From an uncultured Lutimaribacter sp. (GTDB lineage Bacteria; Pseudomonadota; Alphaproteobacteria; Rhodobacterales; Rhodobacteraceae), in assembly GCA_913061505.1 (NCBI GenBank), contig CAJXSO010000024.1, positions 1-40,981 of the forward strand: a DNA stretch of 40,981 nucleotides. The letters are read 5' to 3'. The notes under the pieces are model-generated. The model saw only the letters and a list, made by a program, of their open reading frames with translations, ran no database searches and was not told the DNA's origin. This document shows positions 24,201 through 31,748 of this stretch, one piece after another. Within the stretch, counting starts at the first letter, position 1; every line of letters starts with the position of its first letter. The position numbers were made by a program, and so were the translations under genes.

Positions 24201-25411
24201 GCGCCCAGCGCCCAAGCCTTGCCGGGTATGGGCTGTTTGCCGCCACTTTGGCCGCGGCAGGGCTGCCAATTTATATTCACGCACCAAAGGTGTACGTAGA
24301 CGAATATGGCGTGTCACTGGCCTCTTTGGGGCTGGTTCTGGCGGGGCTGCGGCTGCTGGATGTGGTGCAAGACCCGCTGCTGGGGCGGCTGGCGGGGCGG
24401 CTGCAGGGGCAGCGGGGGCTGGCGGTGGCCCTGGCGGTGGCTTTGATGGCTGCGGCCATGCTGGGGCTCTTTGCCATTGTGCCCCCCATTGCCCCGCTTG
24501 TTTGGTTTGCGCTGATGCTGGCGGGCGTGTTTTCCGCCTTTTCGTTTCTGACCATCTGCTTTTACGCCCAAGGCGTGGCCTGCGCGCCGCAATTGGGGCC
24601 ACAGGGCTTTTTGCAACTGGCACGCTGGCGCGAAACCGGGGCGCTGTTGGGTATTTGCCTGGCCGCGGTGGCGCCTTTGGCGCTGGGTGGTTTTGGCGCC
24701 TTTGCCATATGTTTTGCCCTGGCCTGCCTGGGCGCGGCATGGGCCATGCGGCGTGAATGGCGCCCAATTGCCCTGCCCGATCTGGGGTTTGGCGTGGTTT
24801 TGGCCGATCCGGTCGCGCGCCGGCTGCTGCTGGTGGCGCTGGTCAATGCCGCCCCCGTTGCAATCAGCTCGACCTTGTTTTTGTTCTTTGTCGAAAGCCG
24901 CCTAGACGCCCCCGGCGCCGAGGGCCCATTGCTGTTGCTGTTCTTTCTTGCCGCCGCAGCCAGTGCGCCGATCTGGGCCAAACTGGCCACGCGCCATGGC
25001 CCGCGCACCGTGTTGCTATGGGGCATGGTTCTGGCGATTGCGGCCTTTAGCGGCGCGGTGTTCTTGGGCGCAGGCGATGTGGCGGCCTTTGCGCTGATCT
25101 GTCTGGCCTCGGGCGTGGCCCTGGGCGCCGACATGACCTTGCTGCCTGCGCTGTTTGCCCATCGCATGGAAAAAGTGGCGCCTGCCGCCGCTGGCGCCTT
25201 TGGGCTGTGGTCCTTTGTGTCGAAATTCACACTGGCCTTTGCGGCATTGCTGCTGCTGCCCACATTGCAAAGCGTGGGGTTTGTCCCGGGTGAGGCCAAT
25301 AACACAGAGGCGTTATTCGTCCTTTCCTTAGCCTATGGCGCCCTACCTTGTGTGCTAAAGCTGATCGCCATTGCGCTTGTTGCAACCCTAAATACAGACG
25401 AGATCGAATAA
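24197..25411 (+). CDS. MFS transporter (GPH/MelB-like)
   Basis: A 404-residue protein with about twelve hydrophobic helices. The N-terminal pattern, PIYIHAPKVYVDEYGVSL with RLLDVVQDPLLGRL near residue 55-70, resembles the glycoside-pentoside-hexuronide:cation (MelB-like) branch, where the Asp-x-x-x-Asp segment of helix II binds the coupling cation. The substrate is unknown; its place between lipid-related stress genes suggests a lipid or lipid precursor rather than a sugar. Start ATG 24197 overlaps the DUF1365 stop by 4 bp; its stop overlaps the DUF3833 start by 1 bp (TAATG). Probably induced by RpoE with the rest of the operon. Confidence 0.83.
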   Translation: MSAQRPSLAGYGLFAATLAAAGLPIYIHAPKVYVDEYGVSLASLGLVLAGLRLLDVVQDPLLGRLAGRLQGQRGLAVALAVALMAAAMLGLFAIVPPIAPLVWFALMLAGVFSAFSFLTICFYAQGVACAPQLGPQGFLQLARWRETGALLGICLAAVAPLALGGFGAFAICFALACLGAAWAMRREWRPIALPDLGFGVVLADPVARRLLLVALVNAAPVAISSTLFLFFVESRLDAPGAEGPLLLLFFLAAAASAPIWAKLATRHGPRTVLLWGMVLAIAAFSGAVFLGAGDVAAFALICLASGVALGADMTLLPALFAHRMEKVAPAAAGAFGLWSFVSKFTLAFAALLLLPTLQSVGFVPGEANNTEALFVLSLAYGALPCVLKLIAIALVATLNTDEIE

Positions 25412-25974
25412 TGCCTGCCCCGTGGTTCCTTTTTTTCCTAGGTTTTGCCCTTGCTCTGGCCTTGGTTTGGGTGCGCATGCGGTATTTTAGCTTTCCCGCC
25501 CAAACCCCGAACGATTACGCCGATGGCCCCCAGTTTGATCTGCGCACCCATCTCAATAGGCCAATGCGCTGCGATGGGATGATCTATGGGCCAACCGGGC
25601 GGGTTGTATCGCGGTTTTCTGCCGATATGAGCCCACGCTGGGAGGGCAATCAAGGCGTGATGCCCGAGGTGTTTCGCTATGACAGCGGCACGGTGCAGCA
25701 CCGCGAATGGCGGCTCAACGTCGATGATACGGGCCGCATCACCGCCACAGCCGAAGATCTGGTCGGCCAGGGCACGGGCCAGCAGCTGGGCTCGGCCGTG
25801 GTGATGCGCTACCGCATCCGCCTGACAGCCGATGCCGGTGGCCATCAGCTGAACGTGACAGATTGGATGTATCTGGCGCCCGACGGGGCCATCGTAAACC
25901 GCAGCCAGTTTCGCAAGTTTGGCATCAAAGTGGCCGAGCTGGTGGCGGTGATTACCCCAAAGGACATGCCATGA
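25411..25974 (+). CDS. DUF3833 family protein
   Basis: A 187-residue protein matching DUF3833. It starts with a hydrophobic helix (residues 4-20), a signal anchor or signal peptide, so most of it probably faces the periplasm. The remainder is beta-rich with FDLRTHLNRPMRCDGMIYG (about 43-61), FRYDSG and DWMYLAPDG. I recall no experimental function for the family; its members occur in the same operon type in relatives. Start ATG 25411 shares its A with the preceding TAA stop, and its end overlaps the SDR gene by four bases. A lipocalin-like lipid-binding role would fit but is speculation. Confidence 0.8.
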   Translation: MPAPWFLFFLGFALALALVWVRMRYFSFPAQTPNDYADGPQFDLRTHLNRPMRCDGMIYGPTGRVVSRFSADMSPRWEGNQGVMPEVFRYDSGTVQHREWRLNVDDTGRITATAEDLVGQGTGQQLGSAVVMRYRIRLTADAGGHQLNVTDWMYLAPDGAIVNRSQFRKFGIKVAELVAVITPKDMP

Positions 25975-26714
25975 CGGGGTTTGCCGGCAAACGCTACTGG
26001 CTGGTTGGCGCCTCCGAGGGGCTGGGCGCGGCGCTCGCCCGGCAAATGGCCGATGAGGGGGCGCAGCTGATCTTGTCGGCGCGCAATGCCACGCGGCTGG
26101 AAACCCTGGCCGCAAGCCTGCCGCACCCTGCCACCGTTTTGCCGATGGATGTGCAAAGCAACGACAGCGTGGCCCAAGCCGTGGCGCAACTGGGCCAGAT
26201 CGATGGCATCGTTTGGCTGGCCGGTGTCTATTGGCCCATGCCCGCGCAAAAATGGGACGCGGCCAATGGCGTGGCTATGGCCGATATCAACTTTACCGGC
26301 GCGATGCGCGTTTTGGGCCATGTGATGCCTTTATTGCAGGCCCAAGGCCACGGGCATGTGGTGTTGACCGGCTCGCTGTCCGGCTTTCGTGGCCTGCCCG
26401 GCGCCATTGGCTATGGCGCGTCAAAAGCGGCGATCATGTCTTTGGCCGAAAGCATGTATGCCGATTTGCGCCACACTGGCATTCGCGTGCAGCTGGCCAA
26501 CCCCGGCTTTATCCGCACCCGCCTGACCGATAAAAACACCTTTTCCATGCCTTTCCTGATGACCCCCGAACAGGCCGCGGGCCATATGATGGCCCTGATG
26601 CGCCGCCCGCATCGGTTTAAGGCGAATTTCCCGATGCTGTTTTCTTGGGTTTTCCGCCTGTCGCAATTTTTGCCAGACGCGATTTATTACCGGCTGTTTG
26701 CTGCAGATCAATGA
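25971..26714 (+). CDS. Short-chain dehydrogenase/reductase
   Basis: A 247-residue classical SDR that would use NAD(P)H on an unidentified carbonyl or hydroxyl substrate. The cofactor loop is VGASEGLG at 12-19, an NAG-like motif appears as WLAG near 82-85, and the catalytic set is Ser135 or Ser137 with Tyr148 and Lys152 (YGASK). The C-terminus ends with a hydrophobic helix-like stretch (FSWVFRLSQFLP), which may touch the membrane. It is the last gene of the five-gene operon, coupled to DUF3833 by ATGA. No clear terminator follows before the DUF3775 gene 58 bp later. Confidence 0.87.
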   Translation: MTGFAGKRYWLVGASEGLGAALARQMADEGAQLILSARNATRLETLAASLPHPATVLPMDVQSNDSVAQAVAQLGQIDGIVWLAGVYWPMPAQKWDAANGVAMADINFTGAMRVLGHVMPLLQAQGHGHVVLTGSLSGFRGLPGAIGYGASKAAIMSLAESMYADLRHTGIRVQLANPGFIRTRLTDKNTFSMPFLMTPEQAAGHMMALMRRPHRFKANFPMLFSWVFRLSQFLPDAIYYRLFAADQ

Positions 26715-26772
26715 CGCCACCCAATTGGCCGGGCAGGTTTGGGGCGCACCCTAACACCTGACCGAGGCCGAA

Positions 26773-27099
26773 ATGCTGGATATTCCCCTTCGCAAAATCG
26801 CCAATATCATTCTGATGGCGCATGAATTAGATCGCGCCCAAGCCGAGCTGCGCAGCTTCATCGATGCCCTCGCAGAAGACGAGCAGGCATCGCTGGTGGC
26901 GCTGATGTGGGTAGGGCGCGGCAGTTTCGAGCCCGAAGATCTGGCCGAGGCCAAGCGCACCGCCATGGCCGAGGCAACAACCCCCACAGCCGATTATCTG
27001 CTGGGCACGCCCCATCTGGCCGATCATTTGGAAAACGGGCTAGAGGCGCTGGGCCTGTCTGCCACCCAGGCGCAAGATGATTTGATGGCGGGGCGCTAA
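26773..27099 (+). CDS. DUF3775 family protein
   Basis: A small 108-residue acidic protein of DUF3775, recognised by the N-terminal IRKIANIIL-like start, a central LVALMWVGRG (about 41-50), and the C-terminal YLLGTPHLADHLENGLEALG (about 75-94). Function unknown; the family is typical of Rhodobacterales and relatives. GAGG lies 6 bases before ATG 26773. It follows the RpoE-type operon by 58 bp without an evident terminator, so some readthrough from that operon is possible. Confidence 0.82.
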   Translation: MLDIPLRKIANIILMAHELDRAQAELRSFIDALAEDEQASLVALMWVGRGSFEPEDLAEAKRTAMAEATTPTADYLLGTPHLADHLENGLEALGLSATQAQDDLMAGR

Positions 27100-27135
27100 C
27101 CCCGCCTGCAAAACCAGGGCCTGATCAGGCCAAGT

Positions 27136-28287
27136 TCAGGCCAGGGTGACAACCTCTAGGTGCTGGGCCAGCTTGCCAATCTCGCCCATCCATTCCTGCA
27201 CCAGATCAGGGGCCGAGGGCGCGGCGCTGACGCCCGCGCCAATGCGCCCGGCCAACACCGCCTCGATGGCCAGCGACACCGGCACAGACACCAGCCGCGC
27301 CATGGCGGTGCCATCGCTATCGCCCCAGGCATCCATGACATAGCATTTATGCCACAGGTCTTGGCCCGCGCGCTGCGCTTGCAAGGCCACCACCAGCACC
27401 ACGCGATCAGGCTCGCCCGGGTCATAGGCATTGTCACGCCAGAACCCGTCTGACATCTCTTTCAGCCGCGCGTCGCCCTCGGGGCCCTGCAGCGTTTCGA
27501 TCTCGGCAAACACCTCTTTCCACGCCTCGGCCCAGCCATTCAGGCGCAGCGTGCCGCGCACGAAATCTTTCACCTTCCAGCTGGGGTCAAAGTGATATTG
27601 CTGGATAAAGGGCAGCGAGTCGCGGTTGGGATATACCTCGAAATCTTCGGGCGTGGGCAGGGGCGCCGTATAGGTGGAAATGGCGTTCCATGGCCGGTCT
27701 ACGTTCAGCTCGGCAAAATCGCGCAGCGACCGCGAGGGCGAGCGCAGCGCCTTTAGCACACCCAGGGGCGACCAGCTGAATTTATAGCGGAACGGGTTGG
27801 CAATTTTCGGCACGCCCCCGCAATAGGAAATGAACGACAGCTCGGCATCTGCCGCGTCACCGGCCTGATCACCCGCCCATGCGCGATAGTCCTCTACCAG
27901 GTGATGGGCCATCAGGTGATCGATGCCCGGGTCCAGCCCCACCTCGTTGACAAAGCACAGCCCACGATCGCGCGCGGCCTGATCCAGCGCCCGCATTTCT
28001 GGCGCGATATACGAGCTCGAGACAAAATGCGCGCCCTTTTCAAGGCACAAGCTGGCCAAAGGCACATGCCAATCGCCCGGCAGCATCGATACCACCACAT
28101 CGCCCGCCTGCAGCTGCGCGCCCAATGCGCCCATGTCAAAGGCGTGAATATCCTGGGTCAAATCGCCCACCGCCTGCGCGGCTTTGTCCACGGTGCGGTT
28201 CCACACCGTCACGGGATGGCCCGCCTTAATCAACCGCCGCAACCCCGGCACCGCCGACAGCCCCGTGCCACACCAATGAATTGTCAT
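27136..28287 (-). CDS. Saccharopine dehydrogenase (LYS9-like), SDH
   Basis: The 383-residue protein belongs to the saccharopine dehydrogenase/reductase (LYS9-like) family. It has an N-terminal Rossmann segment (HWCGTGLSAVPGLRRL), VVSMLPGDWHVPLA near residue 65, FVSSSYIAPEM near 88, and NEVGLDPGIDHLMAHHL near 114-130. In the saccharopine pathway SDH oxidises saccharopine to glutamate and 2-aminoadipate semialdehyde. The LKR-like gene upstream in the same operon makes this the likely role rather than carboxynorspermidine dehydrogenase, which is related in sequence. It starts 16 bp after the SemiSWEET stop. Confidence 0.85.
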   Translation of the reverse strand: MTIHWCGTGLSAVPGLRRLIKAGHPVTVWNRTVDKAAQAVGDLTQDIHAFDMGALGAQLQAGDVVVSMLPGDWHVPLASLCLEKGAHFVSSSYIAPEMRALDQAARDRGLCFVNEVGLDPGIDHLMAHHLVEDYRAWAGDQAGDAADAELSFISYCGGVPKIANPFRYKFSWSPLGVLKALRSPSRSLRDFAELNVDRPWNAISTYTAPLPTPEDFEVYPNRDSLPFIQQYHFDPSWKVKDFVRGTLRLNGWAEAWKEVFAEIETLQGPEGDARLKEMSDGFWRDNAYDPGEPDRVVLVVALQAQRAGQDLWHKCYVMDAWGDSDGTAMARLVSVPVSLAIEAVLAGRIGAGVSAAPSAPDLVQEWMGEIGKLAQHLEVVTLA

Positions 28288-28303
28288 GAAAACCCCCTCG
28301 CCC

Positions 28304-28570
28304 TTATCCGAATTTCAATTTCGCCGCGACAATAGCCAAAACCAAGGCCACCGCCACGACATTTGCCAAAATCAGCGGCCAATCCCCGATCAACAACCCA
28401 TACACCAGCCACAAAGTAACCGTGGCCAAAAACAACAGGTTTGCCCACAAAGACAACGCCCGCGTTTCGCCTGTTTGCCATACTTTCATGGCCTGAGGCA
28501 CCCAGCAAACCGTGCCCAACAGCGCCGCAAGATACCCAATAAAGGGTGTGATATCAAAGCTGTGCGGCAT
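28304..28570 (-). CDS. SemiSWEET / PQ-loop small transporter
   Basis: An 88-residue membrane protein with three hydrophobic helices and the PQ motif VPQ in helix 1 (TVCWVPQAMKVWQTGET, about 20-36), followed by a conserved SLWANLLF and WLVYGLL. This is the size and pattern of a SemiSWEET, a half-transporter that works as a dimer. Characterised SemiSWEETs move sugars, but PQ-loop relatives such as lysosomal PQLC2 move lysine and arginine. Here the gene lies inside the saccharopine operon, overlapping the LKR-like gene by 17 bp, so a lysine-related substrate is an attractive inference. Confidence 0.85.
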   Translation of the reverse strand: MPHSFDITPFIGYLAALLGTVCWVPQAMKVWQTGETRALSLWANLLFLATVTLWLVYGLLIGDWPLILANVVAVALVLAIVAAKLKFG

Positions 28571-29609
28571 GGCTGTCGAAAATGCCCTTGGCCCGGCCCC
28601 ATACGCCCGCCTCCAGCGCGCCCAGCGTCAGCAGCGAGGGCAGCAATTGCGCGGCATAATCTTCGCTGCTTTCGACCGGCAACATCGATGGCAGGTTATC
28701 TATGGCCGTAACATCCAGCACCGGCGCGTCGCACACCCGCAAGGCGGGCGCCGCCCAGGTGGTGGTGCGGTCATATACCTTGATGGGCGAGAAATCCGAG
28801 GTGGGATCGCAGGCAATATCGCCAATCACCCGCAAGGCCCTGGGCGCCTGCAGCGCGCTTTGGGGCACAAACACCGGGCAGCCGGGTTGCGCCAAAATGC
28901 AGTTTAGAAAGATCTCATGGGCCAGCACCTCGGGAAAGGGCCCGCCGCTGGCGGTTTCGGCCATATCCCAGCGGGTGACGGCCACGCCCAGCGCCTCGCA
29001 TAAATCGCAGGCACCCGTGCCCACGCGGCCCAGCGCACCAATCACAATGGCGCGCGGCGCGGGCGCTGTGCAGGCGGCCAAGTCTGCCTGCAGCCCCGCC
29101 ACCAGCGCATCGCGCCCGCCATAAACGCCCACCGGCCCGCAAATGCCACCCTGCTGCTGGGCCGCCCAGCATTTCAGCGCCACAGCCGCGCCCGCAAACC
29201 CCGCCCAATAGCCAAAGGCCGCCACCCGGCGCCCGCTATCATCAAGCAGATATTCCAAATCATACAGCGTGCCGCCCCCCGCCTTGAAGCGGCGCAACAG
29301 CGTTTGGCCTGCGGGCTGGCCTTTGTAGGCATGACCAAACATAATATGGCGGTGCACCAGCGGCGTGCCATCTTCGGGCAGCTCTTTGAGGCCAAAGATA
29401 ATGGCATCGCGCGGCGCCTCGGGCCAGCTGTTTTCGGGTGCCAGGCTGGCCCCGGCGGCCCTGTAGCCATCGATGCCAATGGCGCGCACGCTGCTGTGTT
29501 CGACAGTTACCTCGATACCGGCATCAACCAGCGCCGCCACGCCCGCAGGCGTCAGGCCCACGCGCTCTTCGTTTTCGCGCTGCTCGGCGCGCACCCATAG
29601 ATGAGTCAT
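28554..29609 (-). CDS. Lysine-ketoglutarate reductase / saccharopine dehydrogenase (LYS1-like)
   Basis: A 351-residue protein of the AlaDh/PNT-related LYS1 family. It begins WVRAEQRENEERVGLTP and contains FGLKELPEDG (about 75-84) and RHIMFGHAYKGQ (about 90-101), whose Lys and His correspond to the substrate-binding pair of yeast Lys1. ATG 29609 (MTHLW) is preferred; the frame to 29636 adds nine unrelated residues. With the LYS9-like partner downstream it would perform lysine + 2-oxoglutarate to saccharopine, the entry to lysine degradation. The alternative is the reverse, lysine-forming direction, less likely in a bacterium of this group. The operon order is LKR, SemiSWEET, SDH. Confidence 0.85.
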   Translation of the reverse strand: MTHLWVRAEQRENEERVGLTPAGVAALVDAGIEVTVEHSSVRAIGIDGYRAAGASLAPENSWPEAPRDAIIFGLKELPEDGTPLVHRHIMFGHAYKGQPAGQTLLRRFKAGGGTLYDLEYLLDDSGRRVAAFGYWAGFAGAAVALKCWAAQQQGGICGPVGVYGGRDALVAGLQADLAACTAPAPRAIVIGALGRVGTGACDLCEALGVAVTRWDMAETASGGPFPEVLAHEIFLNCILAQPGCPVFVPQSALQAPRALRVIGDIACDPTSDFSPIKVYDRTTTWAAPALRVCDAPVLDVTAIDNLPSMLPVESSEDYAAQLLPSLLTLGALEAGVWGRAKGIFDSHAAQL

Positions 29610-29658
29610 GTCAGATCCCCAATCGATTGGGCGCACAGTAGCGCCGGTTTTTGGCCTG

Positions 29659-30309
29659 TTAAAGATGCGTTTGCGCGAATTGCCGCTCGGGATGTTCCAG
29701 ATGCGGTATCGCGTTGAACTGGGTCAAGGCCAGCCCGCCGCCGATCGGGTGCAAGCGGTGCACCGAGGTGTTCATAATGGCCAGCGTGGCGCGGGCAAAG
29801 CTGGGCAGATCCAGCGCCATAACATGGCGCAGCGCCATGGCGATCAAGCCGCCCGATGTCACCAGCAGCGCCGGGCCGTGGCCCGCGGCGATATCGGCCA
29901 AGGCCGCGGCCACACGGGCCTCGAACTGGGCAAATGTTTCGGGCGGGTTGTCGATGGCATCGGCCTGCCATGCCGCCAGAAGGCGCGGCATATAATCGAC
30001 AAATTCCTCGCGGTTCACCGGCACCGGCACGCCCTGCTGCGCCTGCCACAGCTGCGCCAGGCTGAAAAACTCCATCTCGTTCAGCCGGGCATCGACCTGC
30101 GGGTTGGCATGGCCCATGCCCGCGGCGGTTTCACGGTGGCGCTGCAAGGTGCCGCAATAGACGCGGGAAAACACCTCGCCCGTGCCGGCAATATGCGCGC
30201 CTAGCCATTGCGCCTGTTGGTGGCCCAAGGGCGACAGGCGGTCGTAATCTGCCTCGTTGCGGGCCGATGTATTGGCCTGCCCGTGACGGACAAGGGTAAG
30301 TGTTGGCAT
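29659..30309 (-). CDS. Histidine phosphatase family protein with altered second His site
   Basis: A 216-residue protein of the phosphoglycerate-mutase-like histidine phosphatase superfamily. The RHG motif at 8-10 supplies the phosphorylated His9, and the acidic segment NEMEFFSL is present. The second half would normally carry SHGG, with the proton-donating His; here it reads LLVTSGGLIAM near residue 155, with Ser at that place. Activity may be altered, weak or lost. ATG 30309 is chosen because the protein then begins MPTLTLVRHG; the longer frame has no family resemblance. It lies 49 bp upstream of the LKR-like gene and may be cotranscribed, without a clear functional tie. Confidence 0.85.
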   Translation of the reverse strand: MPTLTLVRHGQANTSARNEADYDRLSPLGHQQAQWLGAHIAGTGEVFSRVYCGTLQRHRETAAGMGHANPQVDARLNEMEFFSLAQLWQAQQGVPVPVNREEFVDYMPRLLAAWQADAIDNPPETFAQFEARVAAALADIAAGHGPALLVTSGGLIAMALRHVMALDLPSFARATLAIMNTSVHRLHPIGGGLALTQFNAIPHLEHPERQFAQTHL

Positions 30310-30473
30310 AAGGTGCCCCCCGGTGTTGCGGGTGTCGATTAGGATGCAGCCGCCCAAGATGCAATGCCGTAAAGCCCGCAATGGGCTTGCAGCGGGGCGG
30401 GCGCTGGTGTTCGGTGGTGTGCGCTGCACGCACATAGCGCAGCCCGTGTAACAGTTTTGCAAAAAGGCACAGC

Positions 30474-31706
30474 ATGCAGATCAACCCCCAGCGCTTTCTC
30501 GATACGCTTCACGCGCTGCGCGCCTTTGGCGCCGCAGGCATCGGCCGTGGCGTGGTGCGCCCGGCCTATTCCGCCCCCGATATCGCCGCGCGCGAATGGC
30601 TGGCCCAGCGCATGGTGCAGGCCGGGCTAACCCCGCATTTCGACCCGGTTGGAAACCTCTTTGGCCTGGCGCCGGGGCGCTCGCTGCTGGTGGGCTCGCA
30701 CAGCGACAGCCAGCCCGAGGGCGGCTGGCTGGATGGCGCGCTGGGGGTGATCTGCGGGCTAGAGCTGGCCCAAGCCGCAGCCGAAGCCGGCGGGCCGCCC
30801 ATTTCCGTGGCCAATTTCCAAGATGAAGAGGGCCGTTTTGGTGTTACCACCGGCAGCACCATCTGGGCAGGCAGCCTGGGCCTGGATCAGGCCGATGCGC
30901 TGACCGACCGCGCCGGCACCCCCTTTGCCCAGGCGCGCGCCAGCATGGCCCATCTGGCCCAGGGTTTTGTCGACCCCACCCGCTTTAGCGGCTTTGTCGA
31001 ATGTCACATCGAACAAGGCCCGTGGCTGTTCGAGGCCGCGCAGGCGGTGGGTGTGGTGACAGATATCGTGGGCATCCGCGATATGCGTATCACCTATCAC
31101 GGGGCGCAAAACCACGCGGGCACCACCCCCATGCACCGCCGCCAAGATGCGTTTCAGGCCATGGTGGCCTATAGCCAACTGATCAACGCGCGCTTTCGCA
31201 ACGTGGTCACGCCCAGCACCGTCTGGACGACGGGCCATGTCGATCTGCACCCCGATGCCCATTCTATCGTGCCCGGGCGCTGCACCTTTTCCATGCAATG
31301 GCGCGATGGCAGCGCCCAGCGGCTGGCGCAGATGGAGCAGATCATCCGCGATACCGCCCAAGAGGTGGCCGAGACCACCGGCATGCGCGTTGAATTTGGC
31401 CCGATGCTGGGGCTCGAACCGGTCGAGATGGACGCAGGCTGGCAGGCAGCGCTGGGGGCTGCGGCACAGCAGATCTGCCCCGGCCGGTGGCGGCATATGC
31501 AATCGGGCGCCTTGCATGATGCGGCCAATGTGGCGCGGCTGATGCCATCAGCCATGCTGTTTGTGCCCTCGATCAATGGCATCAGCCATGATTTCGCCGA
31601 AGACACCGACGAGGCCGATTTGGTGACAGGCCTGCAGGTGCTGGCCCATGCCATTGCCGCCCATGCCGATCGCCCGCATGCCAATCACCCGCATGCAGGC
31701 GCATAA
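30474..31706 (+). CDS. M20 family amidohydrolase (allantoate / N-carbamoyl amino-acid type)
   Basis: A 410-residue zinc-dependent hydrolase of the M20 family, branch of allantoate amidohydrolase and N-carbamoyl-L-amino-acid hydrolase. All metal-ligand motifs are visible: GSHSDS (His/Asp) near residue 73, GWLDGALGV (bridging Asp) near 84, QDEEGRFG (catalytic and ligand Glu) near 116, VECHIEQG near 178, and ISHDFAEDT near 373. Substrate cannot be fixed from sequence; no purine or hydantoin genes adjoin. The last 15 residues are His-rich, with near-repeats of ProHis. It diverges from the histidine-phosphatase gene across 164 bp. Confidence 0.85.
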   Translation: MQINPQRFLDTLHALRAFGAAGIGRGVVRPAYSAPDIAAREWLAQRMVQAGLTPHFDPVGNLFGLAPGRSLLVGSHSDSQPEGGWLDGALGVICGLELAQAAAEAGGPPISVANFQDEEGRFGVTTGSTIWAGSLGLDQADALTDRAGTPFAQARASMAHLAQGFVDPTRFSGFVECHIEQGPWLFEAAQAVGVVTDIVGIRDMRITYHGAQNHAGTTPMHRRQDAFQAMVAYSQLINARFRNVVTPSTVWTTGHVDLHPDAHSIVPGRCTFSMQWRDGSAQRLAQMEQIIRDTAQEVAETTGMRVEFGPMLGLEPVEMDAGWQAALGAAAQQICPGRWRHMQSGALHDAANVARLMPSAMLFVPSINGISHDFAEDTDEADLVTGLQVLAHAIAAHADRPHANHPHAGA

Positions 31707-31748
31707 ACGGGGCTAGACCGGCGCCATAGCTCGGGCGATAAGGCGGGC

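Noticed and set aside
27118-27131. 14-bp palindrome GGCCTGATCAGGCC between convergent genes
   Set aside because: It has no loop or T-run, and a 14-bp GC-rich palindrome is expected occasionally by chance.
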